Assembly (NCBI GenBank): GCA_003508835.1
Contig: PUFA01000062.1
Coordinates: forward strand, 2,394,001 to 2,458,000
Length of the DNA: 64,000 nt
From: Eonycteris spelaea
Lineage: Eukaryota > Chordata > Mammalia > Chiroptera > Pteropodidae
Direction of reading: 5' to 3'
Position numbers and translations under genes: made by a program. How positions within the stretch are numbered: position 1 is the stretch's first letter; each line of letters opens with the position of its first letter. Shown here piece by piece: positions 33,315 through 45,174 of the stretch. Below the pieces are notes generated by a model. It was not told the DNA's origin. It made no database searches and worked only from the letters and a program-made list of their open reading frames with translations.

Positions 33315-33580
33315 TTCCTCAAGTCTTCTTGTTTGGAAACTATCTCTATTAAATGTTAAGAAGTGTTCTTTAGGAATAAAAATGAGGGTTGTATGAGAGG
33401 ATAAGTTGAAAAACACTGGGTTAAATGAAATTAAACCGATCTCTTTACTTCAGGACTACTTAAGAGCTCCAAAATGCTAGTGCACATTGTAGTTCTCTAA
33501 TGAAAACGGTTTGTTTCCCAAACTTACTTGGTCATGGCCATGATCCTTTATTTTAAGAACCATTTCATAGGACTTACATC
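33315..33580 (-). mobile_element. hAT-like MER element (family uncertain)
   Basis: TAAGAAGTGTTCTTTAGGAA, AGTTGAAAAACACTGGGTTA, GCTAGTGCACATTGTAGTTC and ATGGCCATGATCCTTTATTT recall a nonautonomous mammalian DNA transposon. It directly abuts the preceding LTR-like repeat. Confidence 0.45.
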
Positions 33581-33584
33581 AACA

Positions 33585-34565
33585 AGAACTTGCTTTAGTT
33601 TAAAACCTATCAATTAAAGGCAAAAACAAACAAAAAGAATGAAGTAATAATAAATCAGGAAATCTTGGAAATTGGTATTGCTAAGTTACAGGTAACAATA
33701 CGATTTTTAGCAGTCAATAAAAAGTGACCGCAAAACAAAAAGGAACTTCACCTTGTATTTTTATAGGCTGTTTGGCTTTGCCATGAGGAATGAGAGGCTT
33801 CATGTGAAGGAGGCCTGGCCAACTCCCATGATGTCAGCCCCCATGCAGGTCCAGCTGGTGATGCTGTCACTTTCTGCTTTTTCTCTAAAGCTATGGAAAG
33901 TGCCAGTAGCCTTTCAAGACCACCCACAGTTGCCCCATTACCCCCTGCATGTGGGTGGCCTCTCTGCACCTGGCAATAGGACAACCTGACTCTCAAAACA
34001 GCATGGACTGAACTGGCCATTTAGTCAACTCATTTTGATTTTCTTTATCACTGTTTGAGTATCACAAAGGGATTTTGGACTCCCAGGCCCCTACTTTCCA
34101 AGCCTCAAGCATTCAGGTTTCTGCCAGCCACCGGGTAACTGCAAGAAAACCCCAGGTCCTGCTTTATACTCCTTGGTATTATTATACCTGCAGTTACAGG
34201 AAGGTGGTTTTTTTGTTTGTGTTTATTTTTATTTTTGTTTCTGTTTGTTTGTTTGTTTTTTAACTGCTCAGGCTCAGCTGACCCGGACAGGAATCCTAAA
34301 CACCTGTTGGGAGTTGGCCTTGCACGAACACCACACCTATCAGTCGCCCCATCCCTGCTGCCTCCCGGGAAGTATGCACTGCACCTGGAGGTGACCCTGG
34401 GGTTCCATCTGCTCCTGGGATGTGCACTGGCTGTTCACCTGTCCTCCACCCTGTCGCAACACCCACTTTTCCCACTGTTCATTTATCCTATTTGTTTAAA
34501 ACCTTGTTGGCAGCGTGCAGAAACACACAGTGCCCTGCGACACGTGAGCGACATGATGGGAAGAT
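33585..34565. other. Single-copy noncoding DNA with a (GTTT)-rich stretch
   Basis: The T/G-rich stretch at 34206-34260 is low-complexity. The 137-codon frame at 34217-34630 starts within it and shows no domain. Confidence 0.4.
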
Positions 34566-34567
34566 CT

Positions 34568-35062
34568 ACCTATGGTAGGTGCAAAACGGCCCCCCAAAGA
34601 TGTCCATGTCCTAATCCTCAGAACCCGTGATTATGTTCCCTACCATGGTAAAAGGCACTTTGCAGATGTTATTATGTCCAGACTCTTGAGATGGGGGGGA
34701 TTATTTTGGATTATCCGGGTGGGTTCACTGTAAGCACAAGGGTTCTTATAAGCGAGAGGCAGGAGGGTGAGAGTCACAGAAGGAGACGTGACGACAGAAG
34801 TAGAGGCAGTGAAGGAGATGTGACAACATTACACTACTGGCTTTGAAGATGAAGGAAGGGGCCATGAGCCAAGGAATGTGAGCAGCCCCTAGGAGCTGGG
34901 AAAAGACAAGGAAGCAAATTCCCTTTTAGCGCTTTCAGGAGGAACACAGGCCTGCTGGCACCTTGATTTTAGCTCAGTGAAACTTACTTTGGACTTCTGA
35001 CCTCAAAAACTGTAAGATATGTGTAGTCTTGCAAGGCTACTGGCACAAGACAAGATAAATGA
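34568..35062 (-). mobile_element. MaLR-type LTR, antisense
   Basis: TGTCCATGTCCTAATCCTCA, TTGGATTATCCGGGTGGGTT, GGAGACGTGACGACAGAAGT, GGGGCCATGAGCCAAGGAAT and TTTGGACTTCTGACCTCAAA follow a well-known mammalian MaLR-type LTR almost end to end. Confidence 0.85.
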
Positions 35063-35064
35063 TT

Positions 35065-35865
35065 CCTTATCTTTATTTACCAAATATTTTTCAATGAGTT
35101 GGTTTCCTAGTACCTGCTAACAGGAAAAATGAATTTTCAAAAATTATCACTATGAACTCATAAATTTAATTTATTGCAGTAAAAGTTCTTATGACACTCA
35201 AATTTTGCCCTCTTTAGTAAGTGGGCTTCTCATCAGATTGGCTTCTGTGTCCATTGACATGACATATGTAATCTGATAGCTTCCTTGTTTTGGTGATACG
35301 ATATGATATTTACACTTACCTCAGATATTTCTTGTCTCAGACCTCAAATCAGCCATTTCTTCAAGGAGGCCTTTTAGTAAAAACAGTATTTAAGACCACA
35401 ATCTGGGCACGAAAGGTGCTCAGTGCTGTTGGGTTAGTCATTATTTTCAGAACGTTTTAATAGTCAGAGCTAAGAATTTTTTTTTAATTAAAGATAAAAT
35501 ACATGAAAAGTTTATACTAATTCTTGCAATTGCAGGACTATGTTTTTCTTTTAACTTAGCCTCATCGATCTTAAATTTGTAACACATTCTTTTCTAGTTC
35601 TGAACAACACCAATGCACTTACTTATCCCATAGTACATACACAACAGTCTTAAAATAACTATATCAGCACTATTATCAACAATATGATTGTATGATTACT
35701 GAATTCAATTTAAGAGTTTTCACAACTTTTTTTTGGTGGGGGAGGGGAGTCTTAGTTTATATCCCATGTCAGTGTCTGGTCAACTTACTGTGTTTTAAAG
35801 TCATTTTAAATGGCTTCTGTGTGGTTCTGCCACCAATTCTATACACTTTTTAGTCTATTTCATTT
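35065..35865. other. AT-rich noncoding DNA
   Basis: Nothing recognised. Confidence 0.4.
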
Positions 35866-35869
35866 TGGC

Positions 35870-36650
35870 CTTTATCTTTAGGGATTTAAAACATCTTTAT
35901 TTAATAATGATACAAAATATTTACATGGTTCCTAAGTCAAATCTACAAACCATGGGACATTTAGACAATTCCAGCTGCTATTTCTGTATACTTTATTTTA
36001 TTGCCTTTCCCTTTCTATACATAACCATTTAGGAATTGTTTTGTTCTTTCCTTGCATTTCAAACCAAAAGAAAATACATATATTTGTTAACCTCCCCTCT
36101 TCTAGATAAGCTATGCATGTATTTTTAAAATAAGACTTTTAAAAAGAGTGGTATATTTGATCCAATCGATGAGGCTTCATTAACCCATTGTTATCACCCA
36201 GCGTCCATAGTTCACATCAATGTTCTCTCTTGACGTTATACCTTCTATGGATTTTGGAAAATGTATAATGACATGTGCCCACCATTAGAGCATCATGCAG
36301 AGTACTTCACTACTCTAAAACTCCTCTGTGTTCTGCCTATTCATCCCCCTCCTCACAACCCAGATAGGTATATACTTCTTCAATTTATTTTTTAAACCCG
36401 ATATCCTGGAGATTGATGCGGATGTTTAGATGTTCCTCTTTTTTTTTATATATATATATACCTACAGTGTACTCTGCAGTGTGGCTGTACCATAAGTGAT
36501 TCAATCCCTGTGTATTAAATGGCTACACTATAAAATTGCATTGTATGGATACATCAAGATTTATTTAACCAATCCCTTATTATTGGTTAAGTTTTTACAA
36601 AAATTGTTTTGCTATTATAATTAACCCTGAGATGAGCTTTTTTATGTATC
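35870..36650 (-). mobile_element. L1 LINE 3' region, antisense
   Basis: TTATCACCCAGCGTCCATAG, GAGCATCATGCAGAGTACTT, CTCTGTGTTCTGCCTATTCA, then ACCAATCCCTTATTATTGGT and TTGCTATTATAATTAACCCT are L1 3' UTR complement in one consistent order. The part before 36130 is more diverged. Confidence 0.75.
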
Positions 36651-36694
36651 CCAACACTTTGTTGGAAATTTTTGACTGTGTTACTAGGATAAAA

Positions 36695-37245
36695 TCTTAT
36701 CAAAACAAGTTACTGAGTATATCATAAAGCTATTGCAAAACGAACTAGACCAAAACTTATGACTTAAAATAACCATCATATGTTTAAATCACAATTCTGG
36801 GGTCAGCAATTTGTGTTGGCTCCATATAGGTGGTTCTTATTATCTAGACTGGCCTGAATAGTCTGTTCTTATCTGCTAGATGGCGTGAGGGCCAGCTTGT
36901 CTAAGATGCCATCAGCTGAAACAACTTATCTCTGCCTCACGTGGTCTCATCCTCTAGCGGCCAGCCCTGGCTTGTCATGTGATGGCTGGACAAGATTCCA
37001 AGAGAACGAGCAGAGTGTGCAAGACTTGAAACTGGCCCACCATCACTTCTGGTACATTCTATTGGCCAATGCTAGTCACAGGGGCAGCCCAGATTCAAGG
37101 ATTGGGGAAGCAGACTCCACTCTTGGGTGGGAGAAGTCGTAAAGTCACGTTGCAAAGACACAGCTATAAGAAGGGGCAGAGAATTGAGACCTTGCTTGCG
37201 AGCAATCTGCAACTTTGAGTCAAAGGATGTAGACCTTTAAAAGCT
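36695..37245 (+). mobile_element. MLT1-type solo LTR
   Basis: AACTTATGACTTAAAATAACC, CACAATTCTGGGGTCAGCAA, TTCTATTGGCCAATGCTAGT, CAGCCCAGATTCAAGGATTG and GCAGACTCCACTCTTGGGTG match MLT1 closely. Confidence 0.85.
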
Positions 37246-37714
37246 CCTGTACACACTAGAGAGTCTCATTCTTTTAATCCTATTTTCTCTCATATGACTG
37301 TAGTTTATTCAGTATAAATAGGCTGTACTTAATTTCTTCCTAGGCATAAATCTCTAGGGGTAATCATAAGTAAAATTTTAGGAAATACCTATTTAGAGCC
37401 TCATTTGAGTGCAGTGCCTGTGAGATGAATCCATGTCATCCGTATCTCAATGAATCCAACTTGGTTACCCTGCATGGGTCTGAGATCTCCACTTTGCCTA
37501 GGGTGTAACCCTGTAGACTAGATTTATGGGAGAGTGATATCAGTACTTGGATTTGATTTGGATCCCCATGATTCTCTGGAGCTACTCTAGCGTATAATCC
37601 CAAATCCATGCCTCCTCCAACTTCCCTAGAAACTTCTGGATTGTCGTGGGCTGCTCCAGTTCAGAGTGGAGGTCCTCTCCAGCTGATGTAGAGGAAATAG
37701 AAGTGCCCTAGAAG

Positions 37715-37870
37715 ACAGGAGAGAGGGTTCTAGCCCAATCTCTGATGTTTATTTAGCTTTCGGTCATTGGATTATTATCATCTCTCTGAGCCTTAGTTTT
37801 TCACTCTGTAGAATGGGGAGAATAATATCCACTTCATAGAGTCAAGGTCAGAGTTCAATGTAACATGATT
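37715..37870 (+). mobile_element. MIR SINE
   Basis: TCTCTGAGCCTTAGTTTTTC, then GTAGAATGGGGAGAATAATA match MIR sense. Confidence 0.75.
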
Positions 37871-37874
37871 TAAA

Positions 37875-38885
37875 ATGGTAAAACTAACCTCTTTACTCCT
37901 AGCTTAACTATGTGAGGACTGCTTCTTGCTGACAGGAGGCATGGGGAGGTGGAGTAAACCCCCTTCATTAGCCCACAAGCACCTCAGACCTCTCAAGGCA
38001 CAGGGGTCAGGGCATGTCTTCATCTAAGCATCTGGCTTGCGGCATCACACATTTTACAAGCGTGAGTAGTTCATCTAAGAAGAGTCAGCAGTTATACTGG
38101 GCAGGTCAAAGCTTTAAAAAACATGGTGGCCATGCCTGTACCAGTGCTGTGGGTGGCTATGCTACCCCTTGATGGGGATGAACTCTGCCTGCCTGTGTCT
38201 GTGCAAGCCCCACCCTCGCCACAGAGCACGGAAGCAGGTGTGGAGCAGCACCAGCAGAGCAAACCTGTTTGCTTAAACGTCTGACTCATCACTCACTCAG
38301 CCTGACAGGCTTCTGAGCTTGTTTCAGACTTTTTCAAAAAAGGTAAAGGGTGGAGTGGAAATAGAATCCTTTTATTGTGGAACACTTTCCTGAGGGGTTA
38401 TTTTCTTGAATGTTAATCTGGACCCAGGCTGTTACTTTAAAGGTGCACTGGAACTGAAACCATTTTGGGGCTGACTGTTAACCCTTTATTGACTTACTCA
38501 GTGATGGCAACCCAGTGCTTTGTATAAGGGCTGAGATGCTTGAAGAGTTGCCTGTTGGGAGCTAAGAACCCTGATTTTTCTCGCAGACTGTGGCCCATTT
38601 TAATCATTTGTCCTTAAGACCAGGAATTCCTGCATAGAGAGAAGAAGCTATAGGATTCCATACAACATCCCCGCATCTGGCCACTGTGAAATGAGTTTCT
38701 TCTGGAATTAAGGTTGAACCAACGTTGGTAGCCATTTGCCTAGGATGTGGTGGCAACATGGAGTGCCGAAAGAAGTTTGAAAGGAAAAATGCAGGCACCA
38801 GTAGTGGGGGGTCTATAGGTATGATTGAGCAAGGATGGGTGAGTTATGACAGAAGGTCAAATCCAGCCTGCTGGCTGGTTTTGTT
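37875..38885. other. Single-copy noncoding DNA
   Basis: Nothing recognised. Confidence 0.4.
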
Positions 38886-38889
38886 TTGT

Positions 38890-39580
38890 TTTGTTTTTAA
38901 TTAGTATACTTTATTTTTTTAGAGCAGTTTTTGGTTCACAGCAAAATTGAGCAGAGATTATCCCCAAACCCCCTGCCTCCACACATGCACAACACCCCCC
39001 CTCACTATCTACATCCCCCACCAGAGTGATACATTTATTACAATCAATTGACTTATATTGATACCTGAAGTCCATAGTTTACATCAGGGCTCACTCTTGA
39101 TGTATACTCTGTAGCTTTGGACAAATGTATAAAAATGTATTCACATTGTAGTATACAGAATAGTCTCACTGCCCTAGAAAGACCTCTATGCTCTTTCTAT
39201 TCCCCACCCCCACACACCCACCCACCCCAAGCAACCACTGATCTTTTTACTGTCTCTTTTTTGGCTTTTTGCAGAAGGCACATAGTGGCAATCATAGAGT
39301 ATATAACCTTTTTGGATTGGATTCTTTCACTTAGCAATATGCATTTAAGTTTCCTTCATGTCTTTTTATAGCTTGATAGCTCATTTCTTTTTCAGCGCTG
39401 AATAGTATTCTATTGTCTAGAAATACTATTTAGCCATTTACCTAGTGAAGAACATCTTGATTACTTCCAAGTTTGGCAATCATAAATAGGCTGTTATAAA
39501 TATCCATGTGCAGGTTTTTTTGTGTGGACATAAGTTTTCAGCTCACTTGGGTAAATACCAAGGAGCATGATTGCACTTGA
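38890..39580 (-). mobile_element. L1 LINE 3' region, antisense (L1MB-like)
   Basis: TTTGGTTCACAGCAAAATTG, CACCAGAGTGATACATTTAT, GTCCATAGTTTACATCAGGG, AACCACTGATCTTTTTACTG, TAGCTCATTTCTTTTTCAGC, and GACATAAGTTTTCAGCTCAC are a nearly continuous antisense L1MB 3' end. It stops abruptly at GCATGATTGC. Confidence 0.92.
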
Positions 39581-39639
39581 GCAGCAATCTGTGGACGCCC
39601 ACTCCTCAGAGACCACTACCTTATTCAAGGTCTCTTCTG

Positions 39640-39815
39640 CATTTAGACCTCCAGGCCAAGGCTTTCACAATCTGGTGAATCATCAGCCTCATCTGGATGC
39701 CTTTCGACAAGGTGGCCTGCACCTCAGGCTCTCGGAGTCTGGAATCTGAATGTATACCAGGGGCCCCGATTCCGAGGCAGCTGGTCTGTGAACCAGGTGT
39801 TTGAAAACAACTGCT
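39640..39815 (+). mobile_element. MER5A-type hAT element, sense
   Basis: ATCATCAGCCTCATCTGGAT, CTCTCGGAGTCTGGAATCTG and GAACCAGGTGTTTGAAAACA follow MER5A order; diverged. Confidence 0.6.
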
Positions 39816-39819
39816 CGAA

Positions 39820-40695
39820 ACCGCAGAAGCAAACACCTCCTCAACAAATCACCTCCATTCTGATTTTGCATGGACTCTGCCCTTTGTGGAAACATAACAT
39901 GCTTTCTTTCTCATCTTTCCGAGACCTCAGGCGCTCGGAAGGCCTGACCAAACTGCACTGAGAGGGTGGCTTACCTGCCGTGCAACACACGCCAAGACGC
40001 AGAGAGCTCAAGAACTTAGCAGAGGGCCCTAGAGCTCCCCACTACAAGGACAGGGACAGGCCAACTGCATCCCCTCCTTGCCCTTTGACCTGATGCACTT
40101 ATCTTCTGGCAGATATTATTAGTGTGAATTCCACCCCCCTCTCCAGGGAGGGCCAAGAGCAGCAGCCTGCGGGTACAGTTTACTCCCCCTGTGTGGCTGT
40201 AAAACGGTGCGAGTGAAGCTTCAAAGGTCTTAGGCAGGCGCTGCCCGTGGATCCACCTTTCTTCATTAGCAGCCTGTGCAGTCTCCTCAGTGGTGACCTC
40301 AACTCCCTTCCCTACCCCACCCTCCACCAGGGCTCCCATGAAGAAAGCTGCTTTTATGACATCAGCGGTGATTAAGCTGACCTAATTTTTCCCAGGCTGG
40401 CAGAGCCAAGAGCCCTAGTCAATACAGAGACCTTTTCTATGGGCCTCAGCGAAGCCACCTGAGGGAAAAGAGAGCTGTGACTTGTTCTGAGAGCAGAAGA
40501 AACTGATGTGCAGCTGTGTTAGCCCCAGGCGACACTGCCCAGCCTCCCAAAGACAGGGAGGAGAGCCCCAGCCGTTGCCAACAGCCAGCCTCTCTCTCTG
40601 CTGGGGCTGGGGTTTGGAAATGTTCTGTCTTCCCATGGATGGGCCCCTGTTAAGCAGAGTTGGTGTAGTCAGTGCTATTTCCCTTGAGGATAGTG
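39820..40695. other. GC-richer single-copy noncoding DNA
   Basis: Higher GC than the surroundings, with several CpG sites, but not a CpG island by eye. The 107-codon antisense frame at 40016-40339 has no domain. A promoter or an untranslated exon cannot be excluded. Confidence 0.35.
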
Positions 40696-40699
40696 GCAG

Positions 40700-40938
40700 C
40701 TTCCTTCCCTGTCATCCCATTTGCTTCACTCACTCAGGGGCATGCCAACCTCATCTTTCTCATCTGTGGTTTCTCAGACCCAACCAAGCTGCTTCTGGCC
40801 TCTTTGTTCATAATTTTTCCCATACCCAGAGTAGCCTTTCTGTGGCTCTGTCTGTCTAACGAACTCCTATTCACTCCTCAAAACTCTGCTCAGGCTTTGA
40901 TTCTTCCAAAAATCCTTCCTCCCCACCAGTTAGAATGA
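40700..40938 (+). mobile_element. L2 LINE fragment, sense
   Basis: CTCCTATTCACTCCTCAAAA, CTCTGCTCAGGCTTTGATTC, TTCCAAAAATCCTTCCTCCC match the L2 'ttcaggtctctgctcaaat' region. Confidence 0.8.
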
Positions 40939-40964
40939 ATTCCATGCATATGATTTGACTCCAT

Positions 40965-41155
40965 CAAGGGCTCTCTAAGTGTGGTCCCCAGACCAGAAGC
41001 CTCAGCATCATCTAGAAACTTCTTAGAAATGCAAATTCTCAGGCCTCACCCCCACAAAAGCATGAAAGCAGAACTCTGCGGGTGAGGCCCAGCGGTCTGT
41101 TTTTATCAAGCCCTCCAGGGGATTCGGAGGCACACCGAAATATGAGAAAGATTGA
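40965..41155 (-). mobile_element. MER5A-type hAT element, antisense
   Basis: AAGTGTGGTCCCCAGACCAG, CTCAGCATCATCTAGAAACT, TTAGAAATGCAAATTCTCAG and CAAGCCCTCCAGGGGATTCG are MER5A reversed. A small unexplained segment holding a second GAGGCCC lies at 41058-41086. Confidence 0.9.
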
Positions 41156-41324
41156 GTTAGTTCAGGTATCTTGCTGTCTGTGTTTTCGTCTGTATCCCAG
41201 AGTGGTCTCTGAGCACCTAAATGCTGAGATGGTATTATATTCATCTTTGCATCTGTTATCCTTAGTCTCAAATTAGGCATAGGCAGAATGATCATTTTGA
41301 AGAAAAAATCTGATAGGTGAGCTC

Positions 41325-41762
41325 TATTCCATCCTCTCTCCTTAAACCCTTTGGTGGCTGTCTGTTGCTCCTTACCATGACCCAAACATCCCTGTAAGCC
41401 TAGTTTCCGACCCCCTTTCTTCCCCTGGTTCACTACGCTACGGCCACACCCCTTCTCTCTGTCCCTTAAATGTGCCTGATGCCTCCCCATTTCAGGGCCA
41501 AAGCCAAGCTGCCCCTGACCTTTAGCCTGCCTACTAACCTACTAATTTCTACCAACCTTTAGTTCTTAGCTTAAACATAACTTCCACATGCAAGCCTCTC
41601 ATAATCGTCCCCCATAAATACATAAAGTTAGGAGCCCCATGAGACACTCGCCTCCATAGCGTCCTATGCTCTTCCCCTGTGGTGTGCTGGTCACATTGTG
41701 ATTATCTGATTCTTTGCATAATATCTCTGCCCCATGACTGTAAGTTGCACATAGGAGGGCGC
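41325..41762 (+). mobile_element. L2 LINE, sense
   Basis: Long L2 run: TAAACCCTTTGGTGGCTGTC, CCCTGGTTCACTACGCTACG, CTTAGCTTAAACATAACTTC, CATGCAAGCCTCTCATAATC, CCCATGACTGTAAGTTGCAC. Confidence 0.8.
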
Positions 41763-42089
41763 TACCTCCCTGCGCCCATCATCCTTTGTCCAGGTGTCTC
41801 CATCCTGGAGCTTGCAAATTTCCAGGTTTTACTTATGGTTTCTTTCCACAGGCCTGGGGAGTCCCAGGCAAGTAGGGATTCTGGCAGACTGACTTGACAG
41901 AGCTCATGACCTGGACTGCACGGTAAATGATGAAAGAGCTGCTGGGGAATGTCCAAATAAATTTGTCTCTGTTGCCCAATTTCCGTTTGACTCCTCTTGG
42001 TTTCTTTTGGTTCCCTGGGACATAGTGAGTGCTTTCATTCCTGACTTTAGGTTTTCTGATATTATCCAATCAAACCAGGAGAATTCTTC

Positions 42090-42235
42090 ATGATTTCATG
42101 CTGATTCGTTTGGCAGAGTAGTGTCTGAGCACACTCCCGGGTGCCAGATGCTTCCCAGGTGCCAAGGGCAGAGTGGCAAACAAGACAATGAAACTTTAGC
42201 CTCGTGAAGCTTACATTCCAATGAGCATCTTTGCA
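42090..42235 (-). mobile_element. L2 LINE 3' end, antisense
   Basis: TCTGAGCACACTCCCGGGTG, CAGATGCTTCCCAGGTGCCA, GTGGCAAACAAGACAATGAA, CGTGAAGCTTACATTCCAAT are the reversed L2 end. Confidence 0.75.
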
Positions 42236-42433
42236 TTTGTGTTAAAAGAATAGAATGACATGATCCCAGTAGGAAACAGCTTGCTAGATAGCAGAAACTG
42301 TGTGCCCTACAAAGATGTGCTATGAGTTTAGGGTTGTTCAGGAGATGTGTCTCAGGTCTTTGAAAGAATGTCTAAGTTCCCCCTGAAGGCTTGAGGAGTT
42401 TATTCCTGAGGCTGCAATACTCACCCTGAGGAT

Positions 42434-42479
42434 TCAGCCAGTCTCTAGATCTAGAATCAGCCAGTCTCTAGATCTAGAA
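42434..42479. repeat. Exact 23-bp tandem duplication
   Basis: Two identical 23-bp units, 42434-42456 and 42457-42479, each containing the palindrome CTAGATCTAG. Confidence 0.97.
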
Positions 42480-42660
42480 TAAGGTACTTACACTTGTGAC
42501 AAACTTGATCGTAAGAGAGTTCTATACTTGAGAGTTTATCTGGGGATGGGAAGGAAACCAAGAGCAAGGTTTCTCACTCTCCAGTGTAATCCTCCTGGTC
42601 CTTGCTCTCCTGGCAGCCCATATTTTCTCTTCAAAGCAATTCATTTTTATATGATTATTA

Positions 42661-42735
42661 GTTCTCTCTGTCTCTGTCTTTCTCTGTCTCTGTCTCTCTC
42701 TGTCTCTCTCGCTCTTTTCTCTCTTTCTCACCTTC
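42661..42735. repeat. (TCTCTG)n pyrimidine-rich tract
   Basis: TCTCTG/TCTGTC repeats, imperfect. Confidence 0.9.
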
Positions 42736-42744
42736 CCTTCCCTT

Positions 42745-42835
42745 GCTCATCTCTGAGCTCATCAAGGGCAGGGCTTCCTCTGTCTTACTCACTGCTTATC
42801 TCTAGAAGTCCATTATGTGCCTGACACAGGTGATA
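42745..42835 (+). mobile_element. L2 LINE 3' end
   Basis: GAGCTCATCAAGGGCAGGGC, TCTGTCTTACTCACTGCTTA, TATGTGCCTGACACAGGTGA match the L2 end. Confidence 0.7.
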
Positions 42836-43059
42836 CTCTTAAAATAGGGGTGAGGAAGGAATCCTGAAATCTTTGTTAAAACTGCAATGCTTGTGCATTT
42901 GATGGTTTAATTTTAAGGCAGATGAGTTTAATTTTGAGACTTATGGACTAATGTAGCCCTCACCAATATTTTTAACATATTTCTTTTAAATTTTTGCGCC
43001 AGTCTATTTCATTACAAGTAATGCTGACTTTTTCAGGAGTTTTAGCCAAGCAGGAAATT

Positions 43060-43195
43060 TGTATTCTGCTTCTGGCTCTGCCTCTAATTTACGTAAGTAG
43101 TCTTGAGTAGTGCCTTTGCCTCCCTTGCCTCTGGCCATCGTCCTTGTTAAAGGAGTTGACTGGTCCCTCAGATTCCTCCAGCTCTAAAAGCCATC
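43060..43195 (+). mobile_element. MIR SINE fragment (weak)
   Basis: CTGCTTCTGGCTCTGCCTCT then a CTCCAGCTCTAAAAGCCATC end suggests MIR-class sequence with the centre eroded. Confidence 0.4.
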
Positions 43196-43199
43196 CCTA

Positions 43200-43910
43200 C
43201 TCCGCCAGACCTGGCACTTCTCTGGAGCTCTGCCAGGACATGCGTGAGCAGTGGGACTTTTCCAGGAGTTTCTTTTCTGGAGCAGAGGATGATAAGTAGC
43301 TGTGAGGTGACACTTCTACCTACTCAAATTGCTTCTCCTGCCTTCCACAAAGACGTCGGAAGTGCCACCAACTCCAGAAGCCCCAGCCCTGCCAATTCCG
43401 CTGGTGAACAGGTTGTCAAGATAATTTTCAAGGCTTCCTGAGATGTCAGTCTCCTCACTTGCAAGTTGGCCACTGGGATGTCTTCAGACTCTTGCTCCTC
43501 TTTGGTACTCCACAAACTGACTTGTTAGAACCTCTTCTCAGGTGCTGTGTGTCTAGATCTATTCTAGACTTCGGCTCTTCGGAGTGATGACAGTGGTTCA
43601 TGAACCACACACACCTGCTGTCTAGTTTTAGAGCTGGGCTCACAACATTCAGCTCCTAGTCTCCTACCCCAGCCTCACCTGCTCCCTGCAGACCTGACAG
43701 CAAACCGATAATTAGGATTTAGTTCCTCTGGAATTGCACTGCAACTCAGCTGTTCATTGACTTTGAGCAAGATGCTACTTATCTGCTCTCCATGGCAGGG
43801 ATTTTTTTCACCTGAAAAGCAGTTATTAAAGACAAACCTTGGCTTCAATTTTCTGCGAAATGACCATTTGCTGCAAAGTGCTCATCACAGGAAAGTCACA
43901 CCAGATGGAA
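43200..43910. other. Single-copy noncoding DNA
   Basis: No gene recognised. Confidence 0.4.
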
Positions 43911-43912
43911 CG

Positions 43913-44032
43913 TCTCTCTCTCCTTTCTCCTGCTCTTCCCCTTCCTCTTCCTCCCCTTCCTCCACTCTCTCCTCCCCACTCTTCCTCCTCCGCCTTCCTC
44001 TCTCTTCCTCCTCTTTGTCTTTTTCTAATGTG
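43913..44032. repeat. Polypyrimidine tract (CCTCTT-rich)
   Basis: About 120 bases almost entirely C/T with few interruptions. A Ser/Pro/Leu-rich open frame across it is an artefact. Confidence 0.9.
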
Positions 44033-44279
44033 ACATTAAACACACATACACACGTGCAGAAAAGTTCTCAAAACCCAAGAAAAAGCTTGACACATTTGAA
44101 TACCTGTGTAAATACCACCCTGTTCAAGAAACAAAATACAATCAGTGCCAGAAACTTCTCAGGTGCTCTTCCCAACAATAAATTCCATTCCCTTAGCCAT
44201 GACCACTAACCTGATTTTTTTTTATTGTTTTTACTTTCTTTGAAAGCTAGACACCAATTTCTTTACTATTTCCATAGGG

Positions 44280-44520
44280 TCCTTTATTCAACAATTATAA
44301 TAGCTATCATCTATCCAGTGCTTCCTGTGGGGCCGGCATTGTGAAAGATGCTTTACAAATACAACTCTTTCCATTCCTACATTATCAAATAGGCATTAGG
44401 ATTGTTATCCCAGTCGTACAGATGGAGAAATTGAGGCACAGAAGATTAAGAAACTTAATCACAGCTAGTAAGGAGCCTGGATTTGATCCCAGGTAGTCTG
44501 AAACCTCACTCATATTGGTT
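44280..44520 (-). mobile_element. MIR SINE, antisense
   Basis: ATCTATCCAGTGCTTCCTGT, GATGCTTTACAAATACAACT, ACAGATGGAGAAATTGAGGC and GAGCCTGGATTTGATCCCAG make this one of the fullest MIR copies here. Confidence 0.9.
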
Positions 44521-44984
44521 GTACTCCTTTTCATGAAATAGAATCTGGAAGCCACACTGAAAAAAAAATTGTGATACCCATGAAGTCCCTCTCACAGATA
44601 TGTAAGAAAAAGACTGACTAATTATAGCAGCAATAGTGTAGCTTCAGGACTAAGGCAACCAAACCCTACTTCCGTCTTTTTAGTAAAATCAATTTCGATG
44701 TGTGTGTGTCTGTGTATGTGTGTGTCCTTGTCCTTTCTAGACATCATGCTCATTTCAAAGCTCAGTTGTCCAGCATCACCTTTGGTAATCTCTTCCCATA
44801 CAGCTGAGACCAAACATCCAGGTGCCCAAGCCACTTCAGGTTCTCCTGGCCCCAGAAAGTGACTCTTACTTAGCTTTCCCCAAACCTCTTGCCATGAAGA
44901 ACTGCTTTTTGTTAGTCCTCTTCCTTGACAAACTTTTATTATTCAAAGACTAATATATCTGCCAAACATTGTTCCTGATCACCA

Positions 44985-45172
44985 GGTAACTAGTGCACCT
45001 TAGCTCTTAGCTGTGTCAACCTAGACAAGGCACCTAATGTCTCTGAGCCTCAGTGTCCTCATCTATGACAGGGAATCATATTATTTACCTTAATGAGTTG
45101 TTATGACTATCAGATGAGACAATGAGGACAAAGTGCCTAGCACAGAAAAATTAAATATTTGCTGGGTTTTTA
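44985..45172 (+). mobile_element. MIR SINE
   Basis: AATGTCTCTGAGCCTCAGTG, CCTCATCTATGACAGGGAAT, AAGTGCCTAGCACAGAAAAA in MIR sense order. Confidence 0.88.
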
Positions 45173-45174
45173 AA

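Noticed and set aside
39880..40640. Possible CpG-island promoter
   Set aside because: GC content is raised, but CpG density by eye is far below that of an island and no first exon is evident.
41023..41490. 155-codon minus-strand frame
   Set aside because: It lies across a MER5A element and an L2; composition and context are those of repeats.
42661..44032. Possible CRISPR-like or other spaced array
   Set aside because: The repeats are simple pyrimidine microsatellites without unique spacers, and the genome is mammalian.
43757..44209. 150-codon frame with a Ser/Pro/Leu-rich middle
   Set aside because: The middle is the polypyrimidine tract; no domain is present at either end.
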